From: Erpobdella octoculata
Lineage: Eukaryota > Annelida > Clitellata > Hirudinida > Erpobdellidae
Assembly (NCBI GenBank): GCA_963978895.1
Contig: OZ022246.1
Location: forward strand, 2,781,612-2,845,611
Direction: 5' to 3'
Length of the DNA stretch: 64,000 nt
Of the stretch, positions 1 through 12,579 are shown piece by piece. Positions within the stretch are counted from its first letter, which is position 1. Each line of letters starts with the position of its first letter. Position numbers and translations under genes: made by a program. Below the pieces are notes generated by a model. That model ran no database searches. It was not told the DNA's origin and saw only the letters and a list, made by a program, of their open reading frames with translations.

Positions 1-150
1 CAAGCCAGTCCCAAGCCTGGAGAAAGGAGGAGGGAAAAGTTAAAAGGATCAAATTATGATCCACGACTGGAAGTACTTAGGTGCTTCTGACACAGCCGTT
101 TCAGTCTTAAAACACTTGGTGTTAAGGACTATAAACTATTATAAAATATA
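1..150 (+). repeat. dispersed repeat, 3'-end-like, copy A
   Basis: This stretch is found again in inverted orientation at 34448-34593. Shared blocks include 'agtcccaagcctggagaaag', 'gatccacgac' and 'ggactataaactattataaa'. It ends in an A-rich stretch, as SINE or LINE 3' ends do. A shorter relative lies at about 53686-53735 (actataaactat followed by ATAA repeats). The left end may run off the window. The family is not recognised. Confidence 0.75.
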
Positions 151-257
151 TTTAATTACATGCAGCTGTATCGATTTGATCTCAGAAATAATGCCAAAAC
201 ATGTTTTGTAAATAATTAAATAAATACAATAACATAAAAGTCGTATGATCATCCAGG

Positions 258-948
<691 letters not shown>

Positions 949-1976
949 ATTTACATTCTCCTTGATCCTAATCATAGGAAACTGCGAAAACTGAAAATGC
1001 GAACAAGCAACTTCAAACGACAGCGACATTCAAAACATTCGAAGAGATTCTTTGCCCACTTCCGGTACAGAATTTCTTCAAGAATCCGCCTCAAAATGGC
1101 CAACAACTTCCCTATCATTTATTTAATTTATCAATCAGCATTGCAAGCAAAAATTTCTCAATGCCACTCGGAACATTCATTGTATTCGATTCTAAATGCG
1201 TTAAATGCACTCCGATCAACGCGTCGTGTTCTATCAAGGTTAACCATTTTTATTTCTTGATGACGCATTTTTGATATTTATAAATAAACTTATAGAATAA
1301 CATTTTTATTTTATTAAATTTATTAAAAAATTATAAATTATAACAAAAATGTTATGGGAGTATTGTTAAAAGATTGTGGTCTGTACTATTGTAAAGATGA
1401 AATTAAGTTCAAACAAATTTTACATTTAGTTTTTTACAATTTCATTTTATAATATTTTTCATTTTTCTTTAAATAATATTACTGATACTTTTTATCGAAT
1501 TATTTTACTCACTAAGCCTGACATCAATGACGTTTGTTTTGACAATACGTGGTCTTTAACTTAAACCAGATATCCAGCCAATAGAGTAATTTTTTAAATG
1601 ATCACGAATTTTCCTATATTTTCACACACACAGACATACATGAAATTTGTCATTTTTTAATTGATTTTATCACATAATTTACTCAAATTTTGTTCAATCA
1701 AGCTAAGTTTTAATAGAAGTCCACAGCGAAAAATAAACCCGACAAATTTCAACTTAATTAGATAACCGAGAGTTAGTTTTCTTAAGTGGTAAAGGGTCCT
1801 AACGTATGGCTCAAGCAAGCAAGCAAACAAACACGGTGAAGTTAATATAAAAGATCTAAAAACTGTGTTAAATAATATTCAATATCCTCTCGCATAAATT
1901 AAAATTATTGTCTGTGTTTAATTTTAAACTTTGGAAGCGACTGGAAGATGTTGAGGTTGATTTGATATCATTGCAG
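949..1976. other. no gene seen
   Basis: AT-rich sequence without a recognisable exon. An 87-codon open frame at 997-1260 shows no domain or splice context and is judged noise. A short run of AAGC/AAAC repeats lies at about 1813-1833. Upstream exons of the gene ending at 4137 were looked for here and not found. Confidence 0.5.
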
Positions 1977-4137
1977 GAGAACTCGTGCTCCATTGAAGGA
2001 CGGTGTTTTGAAGAAGATGAAAGTAGTCCTGAGAATTGTTGCAAAGCTTGCAAGTCTTCGATTTCTGTTCATTCGTTTGTAGACCGAGGTAAGCACGGGA
2101 TGACTTGCAGACTGAGGTAAGCATGTGGTGACTTGCAGACCGAAGTAAGCATGAGATGACTTGCAGACCGAGGTAAGTATGTGATGACTTGCAGACTGTG
2201 GTAAGAATGGAATGACTTGCAGACCGTGGTAAGCATGGGATGACTTGCAGACCGTGGTAAGCATGGGATGACTTGCAGACCGTGGTAAGCATGGGATAAC
2301 TTGCAGACCAAGATAAGCACGGGATGACTTGCAGACCGATGTAAACATGGGATGACTTGCAGTGGACACGATGAGTGATCGTGAATGTGCAGTATTGGGT
2401 ATTGTACTATGCACAGTGAATGGTAGTGCTCACTGAAATTTTTTGCAAAGGAAAGCTATCATCACGAGTGTTTGTTAGCTAAGGCTAGTTGTTTAAAAGT
2501 CTCCCAGTAATTCGAACCCATGGTCTTAGAAGTAAAGTTCCCAATACAGAGACAAATTCCATTTTTAAGATTTATTCAAATTTTTAAACAATTAATCAAA
2601 AGTTTTTATATTTCACGTTTTAGAAACACCTCGTCTGAGTTTCGAACCAGCTCACGAAAACATCTACTTGAGCAATTCCAACTCGTGCCGTACTGAAGCC
2701 GAAAAATACATTTCTGTGAAACCGCAACCGAAATGCAACGTGCTCTTCGACGTCCTGTGGCCAAATGTCCAGTGCCAAACCGGTCTGGGATTATCGCAGA
2801 TTGGAAACGACATTTTGATAAACGTGAAGAAGTGCGAAAAGATGAAATGCACAGTCGAGATTGTGGCTCAAGAAGAATGCTCCGAGAAGGAGTACAGGAA
2901 GTTGTATTCAATCCACGTTACTGGATCGATAAGAAAGCCGTTTGACAAATGCGAAGGTAGTTCATAGATTATTCTACTGATATGGCACGCACAGTATAAA
3001 AAAAAGTAGCAAAAGATGATAGGCTAGCGTTGGCTTTCCGCACTAACTGTCTCTATCAGACCGGACCGGTCTGGGGTGCAGCCAACTAGTCGCCGCTCAA
3101 CTAGTTGCTGGCCAACTAGTTGCCGGGCCAATTTGTCGCCGGGACAACTAGACGTCGTCCATCTAGTCACTGAGCCAACTAGTTGGGCGGCAACAAGTTG
3201 GGCTGGCGACTAATTGGGCGGCGAGTAGTTGGAAGCGACTAGATGGCCTGCTCCGCCCGGCCTGTTTTGTTACGAAGCTCAGGCGCGTGCATGGCTCTAT
3301 TTGCATGCTTTCAAGAATTAAACTGCCGTTTCCTGATTTACGCTATGACGAACTATTAATTACTATTACTAATTCAGTTTATCTATTTTATTTTATTTTA
3401 TTTTAAATTCAATTTGCAGGAATAGAACCAACGTTGACGTTTGCACCAGTTTTACGCTGGAGCGTTTCGAAAGTAAAAACGGAACGCTTGGATCTTAAGA
3501 TCAAGTCGCCTCAGTCTGCAAATATGTCATATTCCATTGTGAAGAAAAAAGAGTTCAAAGCTGATGTCAGCATAACACACGATGGAGTGATATCGTGAGT
3601 TATTTTTTAATTAAATTGAAAGCTATCAAAATTCAAACGTATCCTGATATAGTTGCCTGCGGATCTGCGGCAGATCCAGTCGTGGTTTCGAAAATTTCTC
3701 TCTATTAACAAAATTAAATCATCGAAATCTTTTTTGCATGTCTGTTTGTTTCTCTGTTTGTCTGTTGGTCTCTTTGTTTGGTTGTTTGTCTGTCTGTTTG
3801 TTTGTTTTTTTTTTGTTTCTTTGATTATGTGTTTGTATCCACAAAAATTCTGTCGGTAAGCTCGCACTTCATTACAATTATTACACACTACGTAGTTTAA
3901 TTAGCATAAACATTTTCCACAAATAGATCGCCAAAACAAATGTATAAATATAATATAATTTTTTTTATTAGAGCACCTACTTGTTTAATTAATTTAAATG
4001 AAAAAATTTCATGTACTCACCATAACAGATACACAGCACACGAAGATGCCTCCTCTAAGGATGACCATCTTACCATCCTAGCAGAAGGAGCTTGTAAAAG
4101 ACGTGTGTACATCGAGGTTTACATGAGGGTTGATTAA
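1977..4137 (+). CDS. secreted Cys-rich protein, 3' part (VWDE-like Cys motif)
   Basis: Four exons join in phase: 1977-2088, 2624-2956, 3420-3594 and 4029-4137 (TAA), giving 242 codons of the C-terminal part. Splice sites are clear (attgcag|GAG, CCGAG|gtaag, cgttttag, GAAG|gtag, atttgcag, TATC|gtgag, cataacag). The first exon carries the pattern C-x-I-x-G-x-C-(Y/F) ... CC-x-x-C-x-S, a short Cys module known from VWDE-type and related extracellular proteins. The following about 110 residues hold six further cysteines and alternate hydrophobic residues as in a beta-sandwich domain. There is no membrane segment after it, so a secreted product is inferred. No upstream exon or signal peptide is visible in the window. 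A polyadenylation signal sits at 4176-4181. The family assignment is tentative; the exon model is better supported than the name. Confidence 0.6.
2081..2362 (+). repeat. 28-bp minisatellite containing splice sites in each unit
   Basis: About ten tandem units with consensus acttgcagaccg(t/a)ggtaag + catgggatg. The array starts at the donor of the exon that ends at 2088. Every unit contains an acceptor-like cttgcag and a donor-like g|gtaag separated by 6 nt. It lies inside the intron 2089-2623. Confidence 0.9.
3075..3255. repeat. 15-bp ACTAGT(C/T)GCC repeat cluster, inverted arms
   Basis: Degenerate units of 'gcccaactagtcgcc' run forward to about 3185 and then in reverse complement (ggcgactagttggg). 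The cluster therefore forms a large quasi-palindrome inside the intron 2957-3419. It starts with the small palindrome cagaccggaccggtctg. The same unit family forms the arrays at 60500-60740 and 61545-61960. Confidence 0.75.
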
Positions 4138-4175
4138 GTCCTGTCTGCTCCCAGCAGAAAAATACCATCCATGAA

Positions 4176-4181
4176 AATAAA
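4176..4181 (+). terminator. polyadenylation signal AATAAA
   Basis: AATAAA lies 39 bp after the stop codon at 4137, consistent with a short 3' UTR for the Cys-rich protein gene. Confidence 0.6.
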
Positions 4182-5975
4182 AACTCTTTAAAACTTTCTA
4201 AACGACAACTGTTAGCCATTTTAGCTAGCTGCTTCGATTGCTTTTCTTTCTTTTTTTTTATACATTTTTGGCTTTTCTTTATTTATTAATCAAAATTTTT
4301 TACCGATTGATTTTTATAATTAGGAGGTATTTGTGCATAATTTGTAAGATGTTAAGTCCGCGTATTGACTGTTTTTTCCATTCAATGAAACAATTCAATA
4401 AACTACATTTGGAATATTACTCACTTGTTGACACTGTTAGTGTTCATATTTACCTATATGATTCTTATTTCATGTTATACTGACAGTCAACTGTTAACCA
4501 GCTATCAAAGTTACGGTGTTATCAATATTTTTTCGATATTTTGAAATCTGGAGCTCTCAAAGTTTCGAATGCCCAGAGCTATAAAATAAAACAAGTATAT
4601 TAATTTCAACCTGTCGTCTAGTAACATCCTGGAAGTTTTTCGGTAATGTTTTTATCCCAGAAAAAAATAAAGGTCATGTTCTAATTCAAAATTTTAAGGT
4701 CTCAACCCAAAAAACTTCTGCATGTTTGCTTTTAATTTTTCAAAAAAACAGGCCATTTGGTTTTACCTTTTTTTATATTCTAAAGAAACGTTTTTTGAGT
4801 TGCTATCAAAGAGGAATTAAAAAAAAATTGATTTATTCTTTTAATTCGATGTCTGCTAATTAGAATTGTTACAAAATTTATTAACAGCTTTTTGAAGAAA
4901 ATAGCATTTGATAAATGATAAATAAATAGTAAGGATCGGTATGGATCAGTGGTTTATGCAGGAAAATTTATAGCGGAAGGAAAATGCAGGAAACGTTGGA
5001 AAACTCGTTTTAAGGGTAAAAAAATGCATTACCTATTCCATGAAAATTACTCCCTTTCCCAGGGTAGGAGATTTCCCACCATCACGAAGTTGTAGAAGTT
5101 AGCTAATTGGGCATGAAAACTGAAAGGTTTAGCATTAAGATGAAAGCTTAGCATTAAGATGAAAAATTGTAGAACGTGAAGGCCTCTTAGATCATCATGT
5201 CCTCCGGTCCTCCCGTAGGTTTTGCTGAAATGACGTTCCTGCTACCCCTCTCCTAGTCATCGGCCACTTTTTGAGTACAATTAACTGTTTTACTTTTATA
5301 GAAAATGTGCATTTTGTACTTGAAACCTGCCCGAAACCAAAATATGGCTACAAACGCCCATGAGCGGTATTACCGCAGGCGCAATTCCCGTTACCTGGCC
5401 TAGTGTACTAGTGGCCTGATTAAAATTAGACTTGTTAAGGGTTAGGTATCTTAAAATATTTAAATTTGAGAAGTATCGCAAGAAGCTTCAGAAGTCCAGG
5501 AGAATATTTCAAATAGACATTGTTTAGGATTTCGCGGGCGTTCTATCAGTTGACAGAAGTTGTTTCTATCTTATGAACGTATCTATCTGGAAAAATATAC
5601 TCGTGCCAGATTGAGTAATCACTTCACTAAAGATAACTCGTCAAAATGACTGATTTTCAAATATTAACGTAAAATACCGTTCTTATGCGATTGCAGCGTT
5701 ACGCTACGTTTTAAAATATTACGCATTATACATACAGACTACAGACGACGGAAATTATTGTATGTTGATCGTGTCGCTAAATGTGGTAATTTGAATTGTT
5801 ATCTTCGTAGCATCATAGTTGTGACATAAATATTAGTTTGTTACGACAGGCCAACTCTTTCTAACGAGCGCTTTTTAACTTTTAATCATGCAATCGTGTT
5901 TTGGTGTGTTCGTTACGCCTGGTTGAGGTTTTGGTTTTGATTTGAGTATTTGAGTGAGTGTTGGCGACCGCGACG
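4182..5975. other. intergenic, no gene seen
   Basis: AT-rich spacer between the Cys-rich gene and the calmodulin-like gene. The only structure seen is a small tandem duplication of 'agcattaagatgaaa' near 5135-5165. The stretch just before 5976 is expected to hold the promoter and 5' UTR of the calmodulin-like gene, but no clear TATA box was identified. Confidence 0.5.
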
Positions 5976-7343
5976 ATGGTTTGTGTCATTTGTGTTTTAT
6001 CTATCAAAGTATTTTAGCATATTGCTACCATCTTCCATTAAATGTTTATTTTATATTTTCAGGCCGTAAAGTTATCAAACGACAAGATTAATGGTTAGTC
6101 TTTAGTTATTTATTATTGATTAGTTAGTAAAGTTAGTTTATATATAGTTCATTACTCATTCTCATTAGTATTAGTTAGTCTTAGTTACTAAAATTAACTA
6201 ATGGGTAATGAACTAACTAAAAACTAATAATTGTATCTAAGATCTAGTATAAAATTATCAGTTTTTTGTCATATTTTTAATAGTAGATTATTAGAAGCAG
6301 AGATGAGATTAGCTAAACAATAAAATAAAAAAAGGAGCTAGTGTGATTTTGTATAGAATTTAAAATAGAGAAGGAATGAGATACAAAAGCAAGCTGCAGA
6401 GTTAAAAGGTTTCAGATTCTAGATTATGAATGATGTTCTTTTTGAACAAAATTTTAATTAAAGGAAAGGAATGGACTTTAAAGAATGCTCTAGAAAACTG
6501 TGCTATAGAAGTTTAAATATGAAAGTTTTAAAAATTACATAAACAGTATGTTTTGGTGATGTTTTTGAAAAAACAGAGTGCTCAGTTTAAGATTGCTTGT
6601 TATTTAGGATAATAAAATTTAAAACACTAAAAAAAGTAATTACAATTGGAGATATAAATGCTAAAAATAATATTAGTCAGTTAAACTAAATCGTATCAAG
6701 CAAGTAACTTCTAAAGTTTATTATGGATAGTAATTCTTAAGATTGACTACTTTAAATTCTTCTAGAACTGCGAGAAGCTTTCAAGCTATTTGATTACAAC
6801 AAAAAAGGAAAAATTGCTTCGAGGGACATTGCTGCAGTGGTCAGGTCAGTGGGTTTAAGGCCGTCAGAATCTGAAGTCCAGGAAATGGTGCAGGATGTCA
6901 ATGAAGCCGGTCTGTTTGTTGTTTTCTTCTTTTTTTTTAGAGAATACTTTTTCACTTTTGAACATTTTTTAGAGAATTCTTCTTTACTTTCGAATATTTT
7001 TTTAGGAGGAGAAGTTGATTTAACGACTTTGGTTCAGCTTATATCTCAAAAAGTTACAAACCCACCTTCGGAGAGGCCTGAAGATTTGAGAGAGATGTTT
7101 AAGCTATACGACAAAGATAACCGGGGAGTTTTGTCCGTCAAAGAAATGAAGCACCTCTTGACCAGTGTCGGCGAGAAACTCACGGAAGAGGAAGCAGACG
7201 AGTTAATCAAAATGACGGGATGTGTGCAGAATGGCCAAGTCCAATATGACAGTAAGTTTAAAAGCTTTTTAGATTTTGTTCATGTTTATATTTTTATGTT
7301 TTTTTTTATTTTAGAATTTATACAAACAATCCTCAAGGGATAG
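5976..7343 (+). CDS. calmodulin-like EF-hand protein
   Basis: Five exons: 5976-5978 (ATG only), 6063-6093, 6766-6909, 7006-7251 and 7315-7343, giving 150 aa (calmodulin is 149 aa). An intron directly after the ATG is the classic position in animal calmodulin genes and decides the start. Four EF-hand units align along the length (LREAFKLFD at the start of the first, LREMFKLYD before the third). EF1 (DYNKKGKIASRD) and EF2 have lost key acidic residues; EF3 (DKDNRGVLSVKE) is the best conserved; EF4 (TGCVQNGQ) is degenerate. Calcium binding is therefore probably weak or limited to one site. It may act as a light-chain-like or regulatory subunit rather than as calmodulin itself (inference). Polyadenylation signals lie at 7459-7468. 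Confidence 0.85.
6108..6236. repeat. TTAGT-rich quasi-palindrome in intron
   Basis: Within the intron 6094-6765, a block of tagttagt motifs is followed by the complementary 'aactaatgggtaatgaacta', so the region can fold back on itself. It probably arose from short-repeat drift; no function is claimed. Confidence 0.5.
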
Positions 7344-7458
7344 CTTTGCATCATGGAAAACTGTCAAGCTCTGAATATGACTTGCCTTATAATGCCTTGA
7401 TTTCTGAACTTTAAATGATTGTGATCTTGCTTTGAATTTTCTTTAAGAGTAAAACTTT

Positions 7459-7468
7459 AATAAATAAA
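7459..7468 (+). terminator. overlapping polyadenylation signals
   Basis: AATAAATAAA lies 116 bp after the stop of the calmodulin-like gene. Confidence 0.6.
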
Positions 7469-7552
7469 ATTGTTAGAAAGTGTAAAGGTATTTTAATATG
7501 TAAACAAGTGCTGTGCATATTTTTTATTATATGAAAACAAAATGATCTGCAA

Positions 7553-7685
7553 TCTCAGGCAATGTTATCTGATGACAAAAAAAAACCTTTGCCTTTACCG
7601 AGGCAGGTTGTACCAGGCACTTCTGAAGAACCTGCACCAACCTGGCCTTGCAATAGGTCTCGTTTTCATTTTCGACGTCGAGTAT
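7553..7685 (+). other. possible orphan exon (Pro/Arg-rich tail)
   Basis: After an acceptor-like 'gcaatctcag' the frame reads AMLSDDKKKPLPLPRQVVP and continues to a TAG at 7683-7685. The composition is protein-like (acid/Lys start, Pro-rich middle, RFHFRRRV end), but no partner exon in phase was found. It cannot be an alternative last exon of the calmodulin-like gene, because joining to the donor at 7251 gives a quick stop. Real exon or chance, unresolved. Confidence 0.2.
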
Positions 7686-7881
7686 AGAACAAAACAAACA
7701 CATTTATATTTTTTTCTCACAGTTACACTTACGACTTACTCGTTATATGCAAGGCTATTTTGGGCCTGGCTGAAAAACTGTTGTCATTTTTGTGTTATTT
7801 AAATTTTATTTAGCTGTTGTTAAACACTAGAGGGCCAACAGGAGGATATATTACTATTTTGTTAATTTGTGAAGTCAAAGG

Positions 7882-8073
7882 TTAATCGTTGCGCACGCGT
7901 AGCTTTTCATTTTTTCTTGACCTCTTGGCTTCCAACAGCTGTTTCTCTTCCTGTAGTTGAGTGCCTGTAAGCGAAAAGGATTTAACTTGGCAATCTTTAA
8001 TAACATACGTCTCTTCATCAATTTCCATAAAGTTGGTAACGAAAATGGTTTTTTTAGCGCAGTGCCGTAGCAA
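7882..8073 (-). other. small open frame with protein-like composition
   Basis: Minus-strand frame of 63 codons ending RSRKNEKLRVRND. Its middle (FVTNFMEIDEETYVIKDCQV) and charged, coiled-coil-like end (QLQEEKQLLEAKRSRK) look coded rather than random. An acceptor-like ttcgcttacag lies inside it. No family is recognised. It sits head-to-head with CPEB and could be a terminal exon of an unseen minus-strand gene. Confidence 0.25.
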
Positions 8074-8446
8074 CTAAAGATTTTGCGTCATCAGATGTAT
8101 AATGCAGCAGACTGGCGAGGTACTATAAACACACCGTTGTTGTTGCATCGAGCAGCAAGGTCGGAAGGCGTCTGCTTGGTTTATATGGAGCCGCGGAGAG
8201 CGTCGTCGCTTTGTAATGATCGCGAATCGACGTCAATACGAGAAGCTATATACACACATTCAAAATATTTTGTTTTACGCGAATTTTCTTATAAATATGC
8301 AATGTAACTTGCGATACTTGTTTTAGGATTGCATTTTCTTGTTTTATTGCGTGCACTTTTTGCTGAATGAAGCGTGTTTGATAATTAAAAGCGCTAGTTT
8401 TGGGATCAAGAATTGTTTCTGCTGGAACCTGTTTGAATATACAGCG

Positions 8447-10445
8447 ATGGAAGATGTCACTACTAAAACCAATACTAATGCAAATGGAATTACACATTTA
8501 GGTCGCTCACAAAACTCTCCAGAATCGTCATTGCTAGTAGGCATTGAACATTCTCTTGACGGTGTCTTAGATGTAAGTAAAGATGGTTTAATTCCAAGTT
8601 CTAGGATTGATGCTATCCCTTCATCAGAACCTGATCTCAATTCCCTGATGGCTGTACTGAGCCAGCTTGCACTTACTCAAGGTGTACAAAATACACAGCT
8701 TGGCGACTGCGGGTACAGTGCTAGTGATGGACTTTTTAACAGTGGATTCTATTCTAGTTTCCAACAAGAAGCAAGTGGTAGTTCAATTGCTGACAATGTT
8801 TTAATTAAAAATTTTGCTCAACAGCCTTCAATTTGGTCTCAAAGAGATGATGCTCAGTTTCGCGGGCTTCCACCGATGAGTTTTCCTTTTGTGACTTTTG
8901 AAAAAAATCCTGCAACCAGCGCCTGGGACGGCATCAAATTGTCGAATCTAAATAATTGGCAGCTGGGAAAGTTAGGCATCAGAGGGATGGGAATAAATCA
9001 CCACAATCGTTCCATGTCTGCACAGAATTTGAACATGTCAAATGGTCAGTGTCTGTCAAAAACTTCAGACTTTGTTTCTGGAGTCGGCTCACAGATGGGA
9101 ACCCAGAACCACATCAAGCAACTTTCAGATCACGTACAGAGAAACAGATATGGATCAAGTTTTTCTAGTCTCCTCGAAAATGTTGAAACCAAAAGCCTTG
9201 TAATTAATTTTCCACTTTATTTTTGTTAATACATTTCCTGTAACAATGTTTCACCGAACAATCTCGTTTCAGGGAACGGATAATGAGCCGAACCTCTTTT
9301 CTGTTAACCAAAATGCTTTTCTTCTCGATTTGTTAAGAAGTGTCTCCGGGTCCTCAAATGCAGTCACAGGTCTTTTTTTGTTTTCATTTTCATTAACCAT
9401 TTCAAGGTTAACTGACTGAATGACTTTTACTGTCATACTTATCTAACTTACTAAATGACTGACTGAATGAATGACAGTAATATTGATTTTTTGTTGATAT
9501 TGTCATCAACTCGATACTGTTAATATTAGAGATTAACGGTTATATTCAGGATATAATTTTTGCACCATATCAGTCAGTACTGAATATAATTTTTTAAGTT
9601 ACGTTGCAATTTTTTTAAATAACATTTTTTCACTCCTATTAGCTCCAATGTTTTTTTTTATGTTTTGTAATTAAGGTGGCAATGTTCCAATGGCATCAAC
9701 AATGCCAGATTTGAGACACCTACTTAGAGACCATACGTTTGGTTACATCGATCCTAGTTATTCGGCTCTGAGCCTGGTCAAGCCTGCAAGTCAGCTTGCC
9801 TCTCTTGATTCTGGAGAAGTTTACTCGAGAAAGGTTTTTGTGGGAGGCCTTCCACCAGATATCGACGAAGGTCTGCAGTTTCAATTCTTTCAGTCTTTTT
9901 TTTTAGACAGATTATAAGTTTTATTTTTTATACTTTTTTTTTGTGACAGTTCATTATAAGAAATTATTTACTTTAATTTCTAATGTAATCGTATGTTTAT
10001 TCTGTTTACCATGCTGTGAAAAACATTTATTATTTAAAATATCTCGACCCATTTAAATGCTGGAATGTTGATTAGCTATATAATACATTCTCATATCTCA
10101 TGACAAATCCTGATTCAACTGGTGGTTATCTAGAATCAATATTTATACATTCAATTCAATTCATTAGTTTTTTTTTTTCATTTTCCAGAGGAAATCTTGT
10201 CTTCATTTCATAGATTTGGATCAGTTTTAGTTGATTGGCCTCACAAAGCTGAGAGCAAATCGTACTTTCCTCCAAAAGGTGGTTTTTTTGTAGCTCTTTG
10301 TAAATAATATAAATTATAATCTTGTAATTGTGCTTATAACATGGGTTTTAATTTAATTTAATTTATATATTATATTATATTATATTGTGTTGTGTTGAGT
10401 TGTGTTGCGTTGCGTAACGTTACATTACATTACATTACATTACAT

Positions 10446-10492
<47 letters not shown>

Positions 10493-12579
10493 AAAAGTTT
10501 ACAGTTATACTAAATCAACTCCAAAAAATACATATGAGAATGTTTGGCACGCAGCTGTTTCCTTCAGTCTCATCAGATTTATGAATTGCAAATATCTTGC
10601 TTTACATGCAACATTGTTGCTTTCAAAGAAACAGCGCAGTCTGTCTGTCTGTGTATCAGTTAATTGTTGTTGTTGTTGTTGTTTCTACTGCATATGTTTT
10701 GTTTGCCGTAGCAGTTGTTTGTTCGAATCGCTTTTGCTCACCGACGCGCTGGGGCAAGTTTTTAAACTTTTGTTGTTTCGATTTGAGCTTTGTGTTCTAC
10801 GAATAACATGCTCTTCAGATGTGATGCTTATCATATTATGATGCTGATCTTAAAAAATGAACTGATATATGATGAAAAGTATTATTGATAATTACATGAG
10901 TAATAATAATATATAAAGAAATGATACAATATTATTTCGTAAAAGATACACACATTTTACAATATTCCTAATGATGATGTTATTATAATTAATTTAAAAA
11001 GTATATTATTAAATAAAAATGTAAATTATTTCTTTTTTTTAAATTCATCAGGATATTGTTTCCTGCTGTTTGAAGATGAGAAATCTGTCCAGGCACTAGT
11101 GCGAGTTTGTTTGGTTGAAAATACGAAATTGTATTGGCACGTTTCAAGTCCGACTATGAAGGACAAGGCTGTTAGTTGATCAAGATGTGATAATTATAAT
11201 CTCACGTAAACCATGTCTCTTTGAATGCTGTTTGAGTCAGCTGCTTATACCAATAAAATTAGAATTTATGTTAGCTTTTGTGAGAACCAGATGATAATTT
11301 GTCGTATCTGTCTTTACTGTTCTGTTAATTAAGTTAATGATTTTTACGTAATTTCGTGACGCGAATCTCAAAATCTTGTCCAGGTCCAGATTCGACCGTG
11401 GAAGTTGTCCGACTGTGATTTTGTGATGGACAGCACCCAGCCACTCGATCCCCGCAAGACGGTTTTCGTGGGCGGCGTTCCAAGACCCATGAGAGCAGGT
11501 TATATAGTTCATTTCTCTTATGTATTATTCACGTCTCACGAGTCCGTGATTTATCACTGTTTTAATTAAGTGTTTTGTCCTGAGCACAATGATGGATTAT
11601 TTATTTTAGATTGTATCCAACATGGAATCTAAGTATTGGGCTGTTTATAATTTTATATATACGTATAATAATAATATAAATATTATGAAAATAAAATCTG
11701 ATAACTATGAATTCGTTCCCTGCAGTTGAGCTGGCGATGGTGATGGCTCGAATGTATGGACCGGTGTGTTACACCGGAATAGATACGGACCCAGATTTGA
11801 AGTATCCCAAGGGGGCTGGTAGGGTGACTTTCTCGACCCAACAAAGTTTCTTGGCTGCCATAAATTCTCGTTTCGTTCAATTACAGCACGGAGATATCGA
11901 CAAAAGGGTTTGTTTACAATATTTATAATCAAATATCTGCATAGGAGTGGAAGTGTAACGATATTGCTTTGTATGTATTTATCGTTGCTCGGAAAAAATT
12001 AGTTGTCATGTATGAAGTTACGTTATTACATAGTTATAATATGATTTTATTTTTATGCATTAAATTATGCATGATCTACAAGTGCAAACAGCCTGTCCTT
12101 CAGAGGCACCATGATCACTTGTCACCTGTAGGAATGTGCCTTACTATTTATTACCTCTTTGAATCTGCGATGATTGGCTTGATTAATCTTGCACCTTTGT
12201 TTGATGAGATTCGCACCTGACTTCAATGTTTTCATTGTAGAAACATTTTTATTAAACAGAGTTAATTGAAATAAACTAGTTTTCTTGTGAAAATCGAAAC
12301 TCTCTGAATCCAGAACCTATAATGAATTTTCCCTCTAAATAATCACCGAAGGTGGAAGTAAAGCCGTACGTATTGGAGGATCAGATATGCGACGAATGCC
12401 AAGGACTGAGAAGCGGTGGAAAGCATGCTCCATTTTTTTGTGCCAACGTCGTCTGCTTGCAGTATTATTGCGACCAGTGCTGGGCCATCGTCCACTCGTC
12501 TCCCGGCAGAGAGTTTCATAAACCCTTGGTCAAAGATGGTGCTGACAGACCCAGAACCATGCCTTTCAGAATGTGTTAA
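8447..12579 (+). CDS. cytoplasmic polyadenylation element-binding protein, CPEB2/3/4 (Orb2) type
   Basis: Eight exons: 8447-9199, 9273-9369, 9676-9870, 10189-10278, 11052-11170, 11384-11498, 11726-11907 and 12352-12579, giving 592 aa with all phases closed. CPEBs bind U-rich elements in mRNA 3' UTRs and control poly(A) length and translation in germ cells and neurons. Seen here: an N-terminal low-complexity region (about 1-330, rich in N, S, Q and G, no long polyQ); RRM1 from about 335 (RKVFVGGLPPDID, WPHKAESKSYFPPKGY); RRM2 from about 446 (TVFVGGVPRP, YPKGAGRVTFS); and a C-terminal ZZ zinc module from about 529 (CDECQG, FFCANVVCLQYYCDQCW, with distal His). The RRM and linker sequences match the CPEB2/3/4 group rather than CPEB1. 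The ATG at 8447 is the first in the frame. An acceptor-like gttttag at about 8327 suggests a spliced 5' UTR. Confidence 0.95.
10375..10491. repeat. TTGTG/TTACA drift and (TA)n in CPEB intron
   Basis: Short degenerate pentamer repeats (tgtgt, ttaca) pass into about 40 bp of TA repeat. They lie within the intron 10279-11051. Confidence 0.85.

Noticed and set aside
1924..2414. Minus-strand frames with CKSSHAYLGLQ repeats over 2069-2414
   Set aside because: They arise from the 28-bp minisatellite read on the other strand; the plus strand carries the spliced gene.
2505..2525. B-box-like ttcgaaccc on the minus strand, tested as tRNA/SINE
   Set aside because: No A box at the right spacing.
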